DNA of 25,485 bases from Halanaerobium sp. (GCA_003070825.1 QBLP01000007.1:1-25485), one strand, 5' to 3'; shown: positions 15,310 through 23,697, counted from the first letter of the stretch. Numbers and translations: made by a program. Notes: generated by a model not told the origin, from the sequence alone.

Positions 15310-17601
15310 TTATTTACCTCCCTTATGCAGAGCACGACCAATTAAAACCCGCTCTAAATTAAGGGGTAAAGAACGAATTCTCTTGCCTGAAGCATGAGCT
15401 ACTGCATTTGCTATTGCTGCACTACCCAGTTCTAAAGTCGGCTCTCCAATTGATTTAGCCCCAAAAGGACCATCAGGATCAGGATTTTCTACAATCACCG
15501 GTTTAATATCAGGCATATCCTTAATGGTTGGAATCATATAGTCATGGAAGTTAGTCCCCTGAATCACTCCATCTCTTAACTCAAGTTCCTCCATAATTCC
15601 ATAACCTAAGCCCATCATAACTCCACCGTAAATCTGACCTTTTACATTTTCCGGGTTTATGGCTCGTCCAACATCATGAGCTGCCGCCATATTAATCACA
15701 CTCAGCTCACCGGTTCCGGTATCAACTTCAACCTCAGCTATCTGACAGCCGTAAACATAGGTGAAGTAAGGATTTCCACAGCCTTTTTCTTCATCCCAGG
15801 AAATTGGTGGAGATTTATACCAGCCGTAAGCTGACATTAAAATCCCTGTATTCCCCATCTCACCTGTTAAATCAGCAAAGGTTGCCAGTCTGTTTCCCTG
15901 ACCGTCATACAAAAATCCGTCCTTTAATTCCATCACTTCTGCATCTAATTCATATTTATCCTGAGCAAAAGTCATAATTCTCTGCTTCAACTTTTCAGCT
16001 GCATCTTTAACCGCATTACCACCAATTAAAGTAGCCCGAGAAGCAACCGTTGAGCCGCTGTCTGGAGTAAAACTGGTGTCCAGCTCTTTAAATTCTACTT
16101 CACTCATTGGAATACCCAGAACCTCAGCTGCCATTTGAGAAAAGATTGTTTTTAAACCCTGTCCATTTTCTGCCAGGCCGCTGTAGACAGCCACACTACC
16201 GTCTTTATTAATCTGAATCACAGAAGCTGCTGCATCAATTGCCTCAGCTCCTAAACTACAGCCTCTAAAGGAAATCGAAAGTCCAATTCCTTTCTTCTTA
16301 TCTCCAGACTGCTCTTTAGAATATTCTTCATATTTATTTTTGTAATCTATGGCCTCCATCGCCTTATCCATAACTTCATTTAAAGAAACAGTATGCCGAT
16401 CAAGCTTCTGACCACTTGCAGTCACTGATCCCTGCGAATACATATTTCTTTTCCTCAGTTCTACCGGTTCCAGGCCGAGTTCTCCTGCCAGCTCATCCAT
16501 TAGCGACTCCTGAGCAAAAATAACCTGAGGGGAACCATAACCGCGCATCGCCCCGGTATAAGGATTATTGGTATAATAACCATAGGTATCAGTTTTAACA
16601 TTTTCTACTTCGTAGGGTCCTGTTGCCTGAACCACACTACGCCAGGTTACAAATGGTGTCTGACAGGCATAGCCGCCACTGTCAGCTACAGCTTCGATCT
16701 CCATTGCTGTCAATTTACCTTCTTTAGTCGCTCCAATTTTATAGGTTAAATGATAGGGATGACGCTTATAACTTTCGGTAAAAGATTCTTCCCTGCTGTT
16801 GACCATTTTGACCGGCCGACCTGTAGCAAGTGCCATCACTGCTGCTCGGGCAGCCATCGCCGAGACAACCTCATCCTTACCGCCAAAGGAACCGCCGATA
16901 TGATTTTGAATAACTCTGACATCAGCCAACTCAACTTCCAGCACCGCAGAAACTGCATTTCTGGTTGCATAAGGATTCTGAATCGAGCCATAGACTGAAA
17001 CCAGGTGATTGTCTTCATTAGGAACCACTACAACTGCCTCCGGCTCCAGATAGGAATGCTCAATAAACTGTGTTGTATATTCTCTCTCTAATACCACATC
17101 TGCTTCTGCAAATCCTTTTTCCACATCACCTTTCCGCAGGGGATGATGAATTACCTGATTATCCTCTTTTTCTGGATGTAATTTCAAAGCACCTTCCTTC
17201 CGTGCTTCTAAAGGATCAAAAACTCCTTCCAGTTCTTCATAATCAACCTCGATTTTCTCCAGCGCTGCCGCTGCTTCTGCTTCACTTTCTGCAACAACCA
17301 TCGCCACTCCATCGCCAGCCAGCACTACCTTATCCTCAGCCAGCACCTGCTGATCCTGCACAATAACTCCAAAAAGATTATTGGGAATATCCTTAGCTGT
17401 AAATACTCCTTTTACTCCCGGCATTTTTTCAGCCTCAGAAGTTTCAATTTTTAAAATTTTAGCATGAGGATATTCAGTTCTCAAGACTTTAGCATAGAGC
17501 ATATTGGCAAATTCTAAATCCGCTCCAAATTTTGCCTTTCCTGTAACCTTTTCATAGGCATCAACTCTTTTGACACCCTTGTTGACATGTTTAAAAGCCA
17601 T
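15310..17601 (-). CDS. xdhA: Xanthine dehydrogenase molybdenum subunit (single chain)
   Basis: This 763-residue subunit is full length for the family. The a/b hammerhead domain covers about 17-130. The Mo-cofactor motifs are LEPE (185-188), GGSFGGKDE (236-244), GAMRGYG, ENGQG, GSTVASRATLIGGN and PFGAKSIGEP, with the catalytic base Glu720. It oxidises hypoxanthine and xanthine towards urate in the cytoplasm with the FAD and 2Fe-2S subunits encoded directly downstream. The start is ATG with GGAGGTG 6-7 bases upstream. It has a long structured leader (17642-17792) and its own promoter region, and follows a xanthine/urate-type permease. The sulfur or selenium ligand state of the Mo cannot be judged, because the maturation genes are not in the window. 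Confidence 0.93.
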   Translation of the reverse strand: MAFKHVNKGVKRVDAYEKVTGKAKFGADLEFANMLYAKVLRTEYPHAKILKIETSEAEKMPGVKGVFTAKDIPNNLFGVIVQDQQVLAEDKVVLAGDGVAMVVAESEAEAAAALEKIEVDYEELEGVFDPLEARKEGALKLHPEKEDNQVIHHPLRKGDVEKGFAEADVVLEREYTTQFIEHSYLEPEAVVVVPNEDNHLVSVYGSIQNPYATRNAVSAVLEVELADVRVIQNHIGGSFGGKDEVVSAMAARAAVMALATGRPVKMVNSREESFTESYKRHPYHLTYKIGATKEGKLTAMEIEAVADSGGYACQTPFVTWRSVVQATGPYEVENVKTDTYGYYTNNPYTGAMRGYGSPQVIFAQESLMDELAGELGLEPVELRKRNMYSQGSVTASGQKLDRHTVSLNEVMDKAMEAIDYKNKYEEYSKEQSGDKKKGIGLSISFRGCSLGAEAIDAAASVIQINKDGSVAVYSGLAENGQGLKTIFSQMAAEVLGIPMSEVEFKELDTSFTPDSGSTVASRATLIGGNAVKDAAEKLKQRIMTFAQDKYELDAEVMELKDGFLYDGQGNRLATFADLTGEMGNTGILMSAYGWYKSPPISWDEEKGCGNPYFTYVYGCQIAEVEVDTGTGELSVINMAAAHDVGRAINPENVKGQIYGGVMMGLGYGIMEELELRDGVIQGTNFHDYMIPTIKDMPDIKPVIVENPDPDGPFGAKSIGEPTLELGSAAIANAVAHASGKRIRSLPLNLERVLIGRALHKGGK

Positions 17602-17641
17602 TACTGCACCTCCATAATTAAAATTACCCCATTAAACAGAA

Positions 17642-17792
17642 GGACTTCCGCCATTTTTGCCGGCCAAAATCCCTAATCAAACAGCTCCAGCTCAGACAGC
17701 CTTCTACTGCCAGCTCTAAATCTGCAAATCAGGAATAGTCACGGCATTTATCTCAATTTTAGTTGAGAGAAATGTTAAAATGGTGAAAGTCC
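17642..17792 (-). ncRNA. Structured 5' leader of the xanthine dehydrogenase operon, candidate riboswitch
   Basis: The minus-strand leader (about 220 nt in total) folds into a closed multi-helix structure by hand. The outer stem is GGACTT/AAGTCC (17787-17792 with 17642-17647), a symmetrical 3x3 internal loop, then CCATTTT/AAAATGG (17777-17783 with 17651-17657). Inside are a 6-bp hairpin TCTCAA/TTGAGA (17751-17768), TGCCG/CGGCA (17742-17746 with 17658-17662), a 10-bp helix with G-U pairs (17727-17736 with 17669-17678) and a terminal hairpin (17689-17715). The 3' end of the structure is about 30 nt from the ribosome binding site, and no terminator is seen, so control of translation is possible. 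A molybdenum-cofactor riboswitch is the natural hypothesis for this operon, but I could not match its conserved bases from memory. Confidence 0.5.
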
Positions 17793-17829
17793 ATGAAATA
17801 AAATTTACTTTATTTAATTCTTATTTACT

Positions 17830-17858
17830 ATTATATAACAAAATATTTCAAATTAACA
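17830..17858 (-). promoter_or_regulatory. Probable promoter of the xanthine dehydrogenase operon, weak -35
   Basis: A perfect TATAAT on the minus strand (17830-17835) has only TGTTAA (17853-17858) at 17 bp as a -35 box. That weak box lies inside one copy of the 14-bp direct repeat described next, which suggests that a regulator helps or blocks polymerase. The transcription start would be near 17823. Confidence 0.5.
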
Positions 17859-17898
17859 GATTTTTATTACAATTTTTTGCTGATTAACAGATTTTTTT
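17852..17898. repeat. Pair of 14-bp direct repeats spaced 31 bp
   Basis: ATTAACAGATTTTT occurs at 17852-17865 and again from 17883. The start-to-start distance of 31 bp is close to three helical turns. One copy covers the -35 region of the xanthine dehydrogenase promoter. The other overlaps the last codons and stop of the permease gene. The arrangement is typical of paired regulator sites; the protein is unknown. Confidence 0.4.
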
Positions 17899-19233
17899 CT
17901 CATCTTTCTCCGGCAGCAGCAAATTTAAACCAATTGCAATGATAGCTCCAACAGTTATTCCCGATGATAAAACTGTAGAAATAACTTCTGGCAGCTGGGC
18001 CACAACATCAGGTCTAAAGGTTACTCCCAGCCCGAAACTTAAAGCAATTGATAAAATAAAAATCTTTCTATCTGTCAGACCATTTTTAGTCACAATTTTC
18101 ATTCCTGAGGTAGCAACCATTCCAAAAAGAGCAATTGTTGCTCCACCTAAAACAGGGTTGGGCATTACACTTACTAAAGCTCCAATCTTAGGAACCAGAC
18201 CCAGAAAGAATAATATCCCGGCAACTGCTATTCCTACTACTTTACTTCCTACTTTTGTAATCTGAATAACTCCAATATTCTGGCTGAAAGTTGAGTTAGG
18301 TAGTGAATTAAAGACAGCTGCAATTGCACTTCCAACACCATCAGCCATAATTCCACCACTGAGTCTTTCTATATGCTGTTCATTTGCTACATCCTCACCG
18401 GAAACTTCGGCTACAGCAGTTAGATCTCCTATTGATTCCACAGTAGTAATTATATAAGCCATTACCCAGGGTAGAAGGTGACTTAACTGAAATGACATTC
18501 CATACTTAAAAGGCTGAGGAATAGTAAACCAGCCAGCATTTGCTACTTCTGTCATATTAACCAGCCCCAGGGGAATAGAAACTATGTATCCCACAATCAA
18601 ACCAATCGCTACCGCTCCTACTTTAATTAAACCCTTACCAAAACGATTAGCAATAATAATAATAGTTAAGACAAATAGTCCTAAAATTAGATTCTGAGGT
18701 GCGCCATAGTTTTCTGCGCCTGCTCCACCACCAAAATCTGTAATACCAACCTCCATCAGACCGAGACCGATTAACATAACCACAGTTCCAGTTACAACCG
18801 GTGGAAATATTTTTCTGGTCTGTCTGATAAATCTACTTAAAATCATTTCAACTGGAGAAGTGGCAAGTCCCATTCCTAAAACTAGAGGTAAACCACCCTC
18901 ACTTGCTGCTGCAATCGCCATCGGCACAAAAGTAAATGAAGTACCATGAACTGCCAGCAGACCTGAGCCCACAGGCCCAATCTTTGTCACCTGAATATAG
19001 GTAGTAACTCCCGAGACCATCAGTGCCATACTGACAAAAAATCCAGTTTCCGCTGCATTTAATCCTGCTACTCCAGCAATAATCAGAGGAGGAGTAATAA
19101 TCCCCACAAACATAGCCAGCATATGCTGCAGCCCCAGTAATAAAGTCTCAATCATAGGCGGTTTTTCTTCAAGTCCGTAAAAAGGTTCATCCTCAACATA
19201 CATTTCCCGTTTCTGCTCACTACTTTTCTGCAT
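17884..19233 (-). CDS. NCS2 (NAT) xanthine/urate-type permease
   Basis: This 449-residue polytopic membrane protein belongs to the nucleobase-ascorbate transporter branch of NCS2. It carries LLGLQHMLAMFVGIITPPL in TM1 with the conserved histidine, GSGLLAVHGTSF in TM3, TTVESIGDLTA with the TM8 glutamate, and GGIMADGVGS with the TM9 aspartate. The signature QNIGVIQITKVGS in TM10 fits xanthine/urate carriers such as XanQ or PbuX better than uracil carriers (family knowledge). The cytoplasmic N terminus of about 25 residues is charged. ATG follows AAAGGAGAGG. The gene has its own promoter 120 bp upstream and lies directly before the xanthine dehydrogenase operon, so it probably supplies its substrate. 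The exact substrate, xanthine or urate, is open. Confidence 0.9.
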   Translation of the reverse strand: MQKSSEQKREMYVEDEPFYGLEEKPPMIETLLLGLQHMLAMFVGIITPPLIIAGVAGLNAAETGFFVSMALMVSGVTTYIQVTKIGPVGSGLLAVHGTSFTFVPMAIAAASEGGLPLVLGMGLATSPVEMILSRFIRQTRKIFPPVVTGTVVMLIGLGLMEVGITDFGGGAGAENYGAPQNLILGLFVLTIIIIANRFGKGLIKVGAVAIGLIVGYIVSIPLGLVNMTEVANAGWFTIPQPFKYGMSFQLSHLLPWVMAYIITTVESIGDLTAVAEVSGEDVANEQHIERLSGGIMADGVGSAIAAVFNSLPNSTFSQNIGVIQITKVGSKVVGIAVAGILFFLGLVPKIGALVSVMPNPVLGGATIALFGMVATSGMKIVTKNGLTDRKIFILSIALSFGLGVTFRPDVVAQLPEVISTVLSSGITVGAIIAIGLNLLLPEKDEKKIC

Positions 19234-19355
19234 AGAACCTCTCCTTTATTATTTTTTCTTAACTATTATATTAAGCCTTAAAAATAATTATCCTGCAAAT
19301 AAATTAAACAAAACAGTCACTAATGGAAAATTATAGTTGGATACACCTCCTGATT

Positions 19356-19384
19356 ATTCTAAATTTTTAGATAATTAACTTCAA
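19356..19384 (-). promoter_or_regulatory. Probable promoter of the xanthine permease
   Basis: On the minus strand, TTGAAG (19379-19384) and TAGAAT (19356-19361) are 17 bp apart. This gives a leader of about 115 nt before the permease start at 19233. No riboswitch or terminator fold was recognised in that leader. Confidence 0.55.
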
Positions 19385-19461
19385 AAAGGTACCGGTTACT
19401 TAGAAATTATTTCGAGCCAGCGGCTTTTATATAACTCAAATTACCCGGCACCTGATAATTT

Positions 19462-20445
19462 TTACTTACCTCCCATAGTTAAGGTCATTACTGCCTTAGC
19501 TGTGTGCAGTCTATTTTCTGCCTCAGTAAAGACAATTGAATGCTCACCATCAATTACAGAATCTTCAACTTCATTACCGCGATCAGCAGGGAGAGCGTGC
19601 ATGTACATTACATCGTCATCTGCCATTGCCATTCTTTCTTCAGTACACTTCCAGTGTTTATTTGATTCTAAAAGATCATCTATTACTGCATCATCCTGAT
19701 TTGTTACCCAGCTTCCCCAGTTTTTAGGGATAACAATGTCAGCATCACGATAAGCTTCATCCTGATCATGTGTTATTTTAAAGGTACCATTATGTTTTTC
19801 AGCATTGGCTCTGGCCTGTTCAATTACCCAGTCCGGCATCTCATAACCCTCAGGATAGGCCAGGGTTACATCCATACCATAGCGGGGGAATAATAAAGCC
19901 TGAGTTAAAGGTACAGAAATCGGCTTTTTGTGGCTGGTTGCATAAGCCCAGATTATTGAAACTTTTAGATTTCTAGTTTCTTTTTTCTTTTCTTTTATAG
20001 TCATTAAATCTGCAATACCCTGCATTGGGTGGTAGAGATCACACTGCAGGTTCATTACTGGAACTTTAGCATGATTGGCCAGTGAGCGCAGATACTTATT
20101 TCCGATTTCCCAGACACAGTTGCGGCAGGCAATAGCATGTCCATAGCTGCCCAGAATAATTCCGGTATCTTTGGCAACCTCACCGTGAGAAACCTGCATG
20201 GTGCTGGTATCTAAAAAGTTAGCATGACCACCCAGCTGAGCCAGACCAGCTTCCATTGAGTTTCTGGTTCTGGTTGACTGCTCAAAAAACATCAAAAATG
20301 CTGTTTTATCTCTTAAGTATGGTGTTGGCTCACCCATTGCAAATTTTCTCTTTAAATCAAATGATACCTCAAGTAGAGTATCAATCTCATCTTTGGTCCA
20401 TTCCTGCAGTGTTATAAAATCTCTTCCCTTTAATTGAGTTTCCAT
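19462..20445 (-). CDS. ygeW: YgeW-family knotted carbamoyltransferase
   Basis: This 327-residue member of the aspartate/ornithine carbamoyltransferase family has the carbamoyl phosphate site STRTR (57-61), the HPMQ element (139-142) and HALPADRG (283-290). The tail of the second domain and the lack of the usual ornithine SMG or aspartate motif favour the YgeW type, whose natural substrate is unknown. It is shorter than E. coli YgeW (396 residues, from memory). In a degradative cluster it would run in reverse, releasing carbamoyl phosphate from a ureido compound for ATP synthesis by a carbamate kinase, which is not in the window. ATG follows AAAGGAGG. It starts 42 bp after ygeY and ends before the permease promoter. 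Confidence 0.85.
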   Translation of the reverse strand: METQLKGRDFITLQEWTKDEIDTLLEVSFDLKRKFAMGEPTPYLRDKTAFLMFFEQSTRTRNSMEAGLAQLGGHANFLDTSTMQVSHGEVAKDTGIILGSYGHAIACRNCVWEIGNKYLRSLANHAKVPVMNLQCDLYHPMQGIADLMTIKEKKKETRNLKVSIIWAYATSHKKPISVPLTQALLFPRYGMDVTLAYPEGYEMPDWVIEQARANAEKHNGTFKITHDQDEAYRDADIVIPKNWGSWVTNQDDAVIDDLLESNKHWKCTEERMAMADDDVMYMHALPADRGNEVEDSVIDGEHSIVFTEAENRLHTAKAVMTLTMGGK

Positions 20446-20486
20446 TAAATAATTCCTCCTTTGATTTTTTAGGTACCGTTAAAGCT

Positions 20487-21728
20487 TTAAGCTAAAAGAT
20501 TTTCAGTTTCTTCTGGCATCTGATCGGCATATTTTTCTACAAATAATTTTGGAATCGCAGCATAAATTGCAGCGGCTTTAACTAATTCTGATTTCCAGGT
20601 CTTTTCGTTTGGTGCATGGGCCTGATCTTCATGGCCGGGGCCAAATCCAATACAGGGAATTCCATGCCGCCCCATAATTGAAACTCCATTGGTTGAAAAA
20701 GTCCACTTATCAACCAGCGGCTCTTCCTTAAATAGTTCCTTATAAGCTTCAACTGTAGTCTGACAGACGGGGTGATCTTCTTCGATCAGCCAGGTTGGAA
20801 AATAAGCATCAATTGGATATTTAAGACCTGTATAAGAAGGTCTTTCATATTTATACATTTCAACTTCTGCATCTGCCTCATTGACTGCAGGTAGGTTTTT
20901 AACCTGCTGCACAGCAAACTGCCAGCTCTCACCAGCGGTCAGGCGGCGGTCAATTGAAATACTGCAGCCGTCTGCTACCGCACAGCGGGAAGGTGAGCTG
21001 TAAAAAATTTCGGAAACAGTTAGACTTCCCTTACCTAAAAAGTCATGGGGAGTTAAATTTGGATGCAGAGCTTTAAGTTCATTGATAATTGGAGCCATCT
21101 TATAAATTGCATTATCTCCTCTTTCAGGAGCTGAACCGTGACAGCTGACACCATGGGTGCTGACTTTCATTTCCATTCTACCCCGATGACCGCGGTAGAT
21201 ATTACAGGATGAAGGCTCAGTAATTACCACAAATTCAGGTTTAATATCATCTTCTTCTAAAATATAATGCCAGCAGAGGCCATCACAGTCTTCTTCCTGA
21301 ACTGTACCGGTAATAACTAAAGTATAATCATCTTCTAGACCGAGATCCTTAATAATTTTGCCGGCATAAACCATTGAAGCCATGCCGCCTTCCTGGTCAC
21401 TTGCTCCCCGGCCGACAATTATTTCATCATCTTCATAACCTTCAAAAGGATCATAATCCCAGAGAGATTCATCTCCCACACCAACAGTATCAATATGAGC
21501 ATCCATAGCAATTACATGACTGCCGCTACCTATGTAGCCCAAAATGTTGCCCATCTCATCAATCTCAATCTTGTCAAAGCCTACTTTTTCCATTTCTTCT
21601 TTTATTCTCAGTACTACCTCTTTTTCTTCACAGCTTTCACTTGGTATTCTGATCATATCTCTTAAAAATGCACTAATTTCTGAACGATAACTTTCTGCTT
21701 TTTCCATTATTTGATCAAATTCTATCAC
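20487..21728 (-). CDS. ygeY: YgeY-family M20 metallohydrolase
   Basis: This 413-residue protein has a GTG start set by GGAGGTG with an 8-base spacer. It is an M20/ArgE/DapE-type di-zinc hydrolase. Metal and catalytic residues are visible in DAHIDTVG (His78, Asp80), GRGASDQEGG (Asp111), and QEED (Glu145/Glu146), with the dimerisation domain in the middle and a late GPGHEDQAHAPNE histidine. The segment GRGASDQEGGMASMVYAG is typical of YgeY, long described as a selenium-metabolism-linked hydrolase because of its association with selenium-dependent hydroxylases. It probably cleaves an amide or ureido bond of a purine breakdown product. It follows the regulator gene and precedes ygeW, the order seen in E. 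coli minus ygeX. Confidence 0.9.
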   Translation of the reverse strand: MIEFDQIMEKAESYRSEISAFLRDMIRIPSESCEEKEVVLRIKEEMEKVGFDKIEIDEMGNILGYIGSGSHVIAMDAHIDTVGVGDESLWDYDPFEGYEDDEIIVGRGASDQEGGMASMVYAGKIIKDLGLEDDYTLVITGTVQEEDCDGLCWHYILEEDDIKPEFVVITEPSSCNIYRGHRGRMEMKVSTHGVSCHGSAPERGDNAIYKMAPIINELKALHPNLTPHDFLGKGSLTVSEIFYSSPSRCAVADGCSISIDRRLTAGESWQFAVQQVKNLPAVNEADAEVEMYKYERPSYTGLKYPIDAYFPTWLIEEDHPVCQTTVEAYKELFKEEPLVDKWTFSTNGVSIMGRHGIPCIGFGPGHEDQAHAPNEKTWKSELVKAAAIYAAIPKLFVEKYADQMPEETENLLA

Positions 21729-21821
21729 TTAGCTGGCACCTCCATTAATTTAATATTTATTCCCAAACAAGTACTGTTAAAATACTTACCCAAATGCCTC
21801 ACTTTTAAAAGGAATTATGAT

Positions 21822-22373
21822 TTAAAAATTAGGTGGTGTAATTGCTGAGATAAAGTGCAGATCTTCTTCACCAATACTCCTAATTTTATGGGGCAAACTT
21901 GCTTTATAATAAATACTATCCCCTTTTTCTAACTCATATTCCTGATCCCCAATTCTAATATACATTTTCCCCTGCATAACAATAGTACATTCTTCGCCCA
22001 GGTGATTTAAGGGTTCATCAGTTGTTTCTGCTCCTGGCTCTAAAGTTGCTTCTATGACCTCCATATCTCGATTTAAATCTGGAGAAAGAAGCTCAAAGGT
22101 TAGATGAGAACCGGGGAAATTCAGAATTCGACGCTCATCTTTACGGACTACCGCATTATGAGTTTCTTCTTCAATTAGAAAATAGAAAATTGGAACCTCA
22201 AGCGCCCTGGCTATTTCTCTTAGTGCAGTAATTGATGGTTCAGCCAGACCTCTTTCCACCTGACTTAAATAACTTGAGGTTTTTTGAATTTTCTCTGCTA
22301 CATCATTTAAACTCATCCCTCTTGCCTGACGTTTTTTTCGAATTCGCTGGCCCAGCCTGATATTATCACTCAT
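21822..22373 (-). CDS. XRE-family regulator with C-terminal cupin domain
   Basis: This protein is 183 residues from the ATG at 22373; a GTG one codon upstream is also open. An XRE helix-turn-helix occupies about 6-60, with SLNDVAEKIQKTSSYLSQVE as the DNA-reading region. A small cupin barrel follows (about 100-180), with HLGEECTIVMQGKM and GDSIYYKASLPH. Such proteins usually sense a small metabolite in the cupin and control nearby catabolic genes. It overlaps the stop of the threonine synthase-like gene by 8 bp (ATGAGTGA), so it is made together with the degradative enzymes and is probably autoregulatory. Candidate operators are the inverted repeats at 25253-25286 and 12239-12268; the ligand is unknown. 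Confidence 0.87.
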   Translation of the reverse strand: MSDNIRLGQRIRKKRQARGMSLNDVAEKIQKTSSYLSQVERGLAEPSITALREIARALEVPIFYFLIEEETHNAVVRKDERRILNFPGSHLTFELLSPDLNRDMEVIEATLEPGAETTDEPLNHLGEECTIVMQGKMYIRIGDQEYELEKGDSIYYKASLPHKIRSIGEEDLHFISAITPPNF

Positions 22374-23622
22374 CACTGGTCACACCCTGTTCAGCAAAGA
22401 TCTTAGTTAGTTTCTCCAGGTCCGGTTCAACCTCGATTGGGTCACCAGCTGCCCGGCGGGCATTTTTAACATCTTTAAGACCGTTACCGGTAATTACAAC
22501 AGCTGCGCTCTCATCTTCCTTTACGATCCCCTCTGCTGCAGCTTTTTTAAGTCCAGCCATTCCAGCAACTCCTGCCGGTTCACCAAAAATACCGGTCTTT
22601 TTACCGAGATTTCTCATCATGGCTAAAATCTGATCATCACTAACATTAATCATTTGACCTTCAGAATCCCTAACAGCTCTAACTGCCTTCAGCCAGTTGC
22701 GTGGTTTACCTACAGCAATGCTGTCGGCAATTGTGTTTTCAGCTGTGACTTCCAGATCTTTACCAGTTCTGAAAGCTTCAGTGATTGGAGCACAGCCTGC
22801 TGCCTGAACACCCAGCAGTTTTGGAATTCGGTCAATAAAACCAATCTGTTTTAGGTCATATAAACCTTTATAGGCTCCTGCTATTGTACAGCCATCACCA
22901 ACAGAGAAGACAAGCCAGTCAGGCATCTCCCATTCCAGCTGTTCAGCCAACTCTAAAGAAACTGTCTTTTTACCTTCAACCAGATAGGAATTAATGGCAG
23001 CATTGCGGTTATACCAGCCCCATTTTTTAATTGCCTCTGCCGACAAATAAAATGCTTCCTCATAAGAACCTTTGACCGAAACAACATCAGCTCCGTAAAT
23101 TAAAAGCTGGGCCAGTTTCCCGGCTGGAGCCCGATCGGGCACAAAAATAACTGCGTTCATTCTGCCTCCCATAGAAGCAATATTACCTGCCAGTGAAGAA
23201 GCTGCATTACCTGTTGAAGAACAAGCAACCGTTTTTGCTCCTGCTTCCTGAGCTTTAACTACAGCCATCGCTGAAGCTCTATCTTTTAAAGAAGCTGTTG
23301 GATTTAAGCCATCATCCTTAATAATAAGCTCTTTAATCCCAAATTCTTCTGCCAGGACCGGTGAATTATAAACCGGGGTATTCCCCACGGCAAGTTTAGG
23401 CTTTTCAGTCTCCGGCTTAATCGGCAGCAGCGGTTCAAAGCGCCAGATACGCTGATCAGGATTTACCTTTAAATCAGCTTTTGACCATTCACTCTTAATT
23501 TTTTGGTAATCATAATCAACATCTAAGATCCCATCCTCACAGTCATCACAGAGATAACGCTCAGGATCGGCTTCATATTCTCTACCACACTTAATACAGT
23601 GCAGCCCTGTTACATATTTCAT
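22366..23622 (-). CDS. Threonine synthase-like PLP enzyme with N-terminal zinc ribbon
   Basis: This protein is 418 residues from the ATG at 23622. A GTG at 23631 is open but lies inside the GAGGTG ribosome binding site. An N-terminal zinc ribbon with four cysteines (CxxC near 9-12 and CxxC near 25-28) precedes a fold-type-II PLP domain. PLP lysine 113 lies in NPTASLKDRAS, and the phosphate-binding loop is SSTGNAASS. This is the layout of class I threonine synthases, but the gene lies among ygeY/ygeW and has no homoserine-pathway neighbours. A beta-eliminating ammonia-lyase or related activity on a diamino acid or ureido amino acid, in the place of E. coli YgeX (diaminopropionate ammonia-lyase), is inferred. 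True threonine synthase is the alternative. Confidence 0.75.
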   Translation of the reverse strand: MKYVTGLHCIKCGREYEADPERYLCDDCEDGILDVDYDYQKIKSEWSKADLKVNPDQRIWRFEPLLPIKPETEKPKLAVGNTPVYNSPVLAEEFGIKELIIKDDGLNPTASLKDRASAMAVVKAQEAGAKTVACSSTGNAASSLAGNIASMGGRMNAVIFVPDRAPAGKLAQLLIYGADVVSVKGSYEEAFYLSAEAIKKWGWYNRNAAINSYLVEGKKTVSLELAEQLEWEMPDWLVFSVGDGCTIAGAYKGLYDLKQIGFIDRIPKLLGVQAAGCAPITEAFRTGKDLEVTAENTIADSIAVGKPRNWLKAVRAVRDSEGQMINVSDDQILAMMRNLGKKTGIFGEPAGVAGMAGLKKAAAEGIVKEDESAAVVITGNGLKDVKNARRAAGDPIEVEPDLEKLTKIFAEQGVTSDE

Positions 23623-23662
23623 CTGCTTCACCTCAATTACTAATTCTATTCTCGTCTATTTA

Positions 23663-23697
23663 ATTCTGCCCGCTTAGATTGAAATAAGCAGCAGAAT
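23663..23697. other. Intercistronic hairpin between the two PLP genes
   Basis: ATTCTGC/GCAGAAT (7 bp) and an inner GCTTA/TAAGC (5 bp) close an 8-nt loop in the gap between the PLP gene stop at 23725 and the next ATG at 23622. No T-run follows on the minus strand. It is more likely an mRNA processing or stability element than a terminator. Confidence 0.45.

Noticed and set aside
17642..17792. Purine riboswitch before the xanthine dehydrogenase operon
   Set aside because: The conserved TGATATGG loop and GTTTCTA junction, clear at 3322-3388, are absent here and the helix plan is different.
17939..18265. 108-codon plus-strand open frame
   Set aside because: It is the antisense shadow of the transmembrane-rich permease gene, low in complexity and without a start signal.
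19385..20480. GGTACC hexamers near the ends and inside of ygeW as a possible shared site
   Set aside because: The flanking bases differ, one copy is inside coding sequence, and a 6-bp palindrome is expected by chance.
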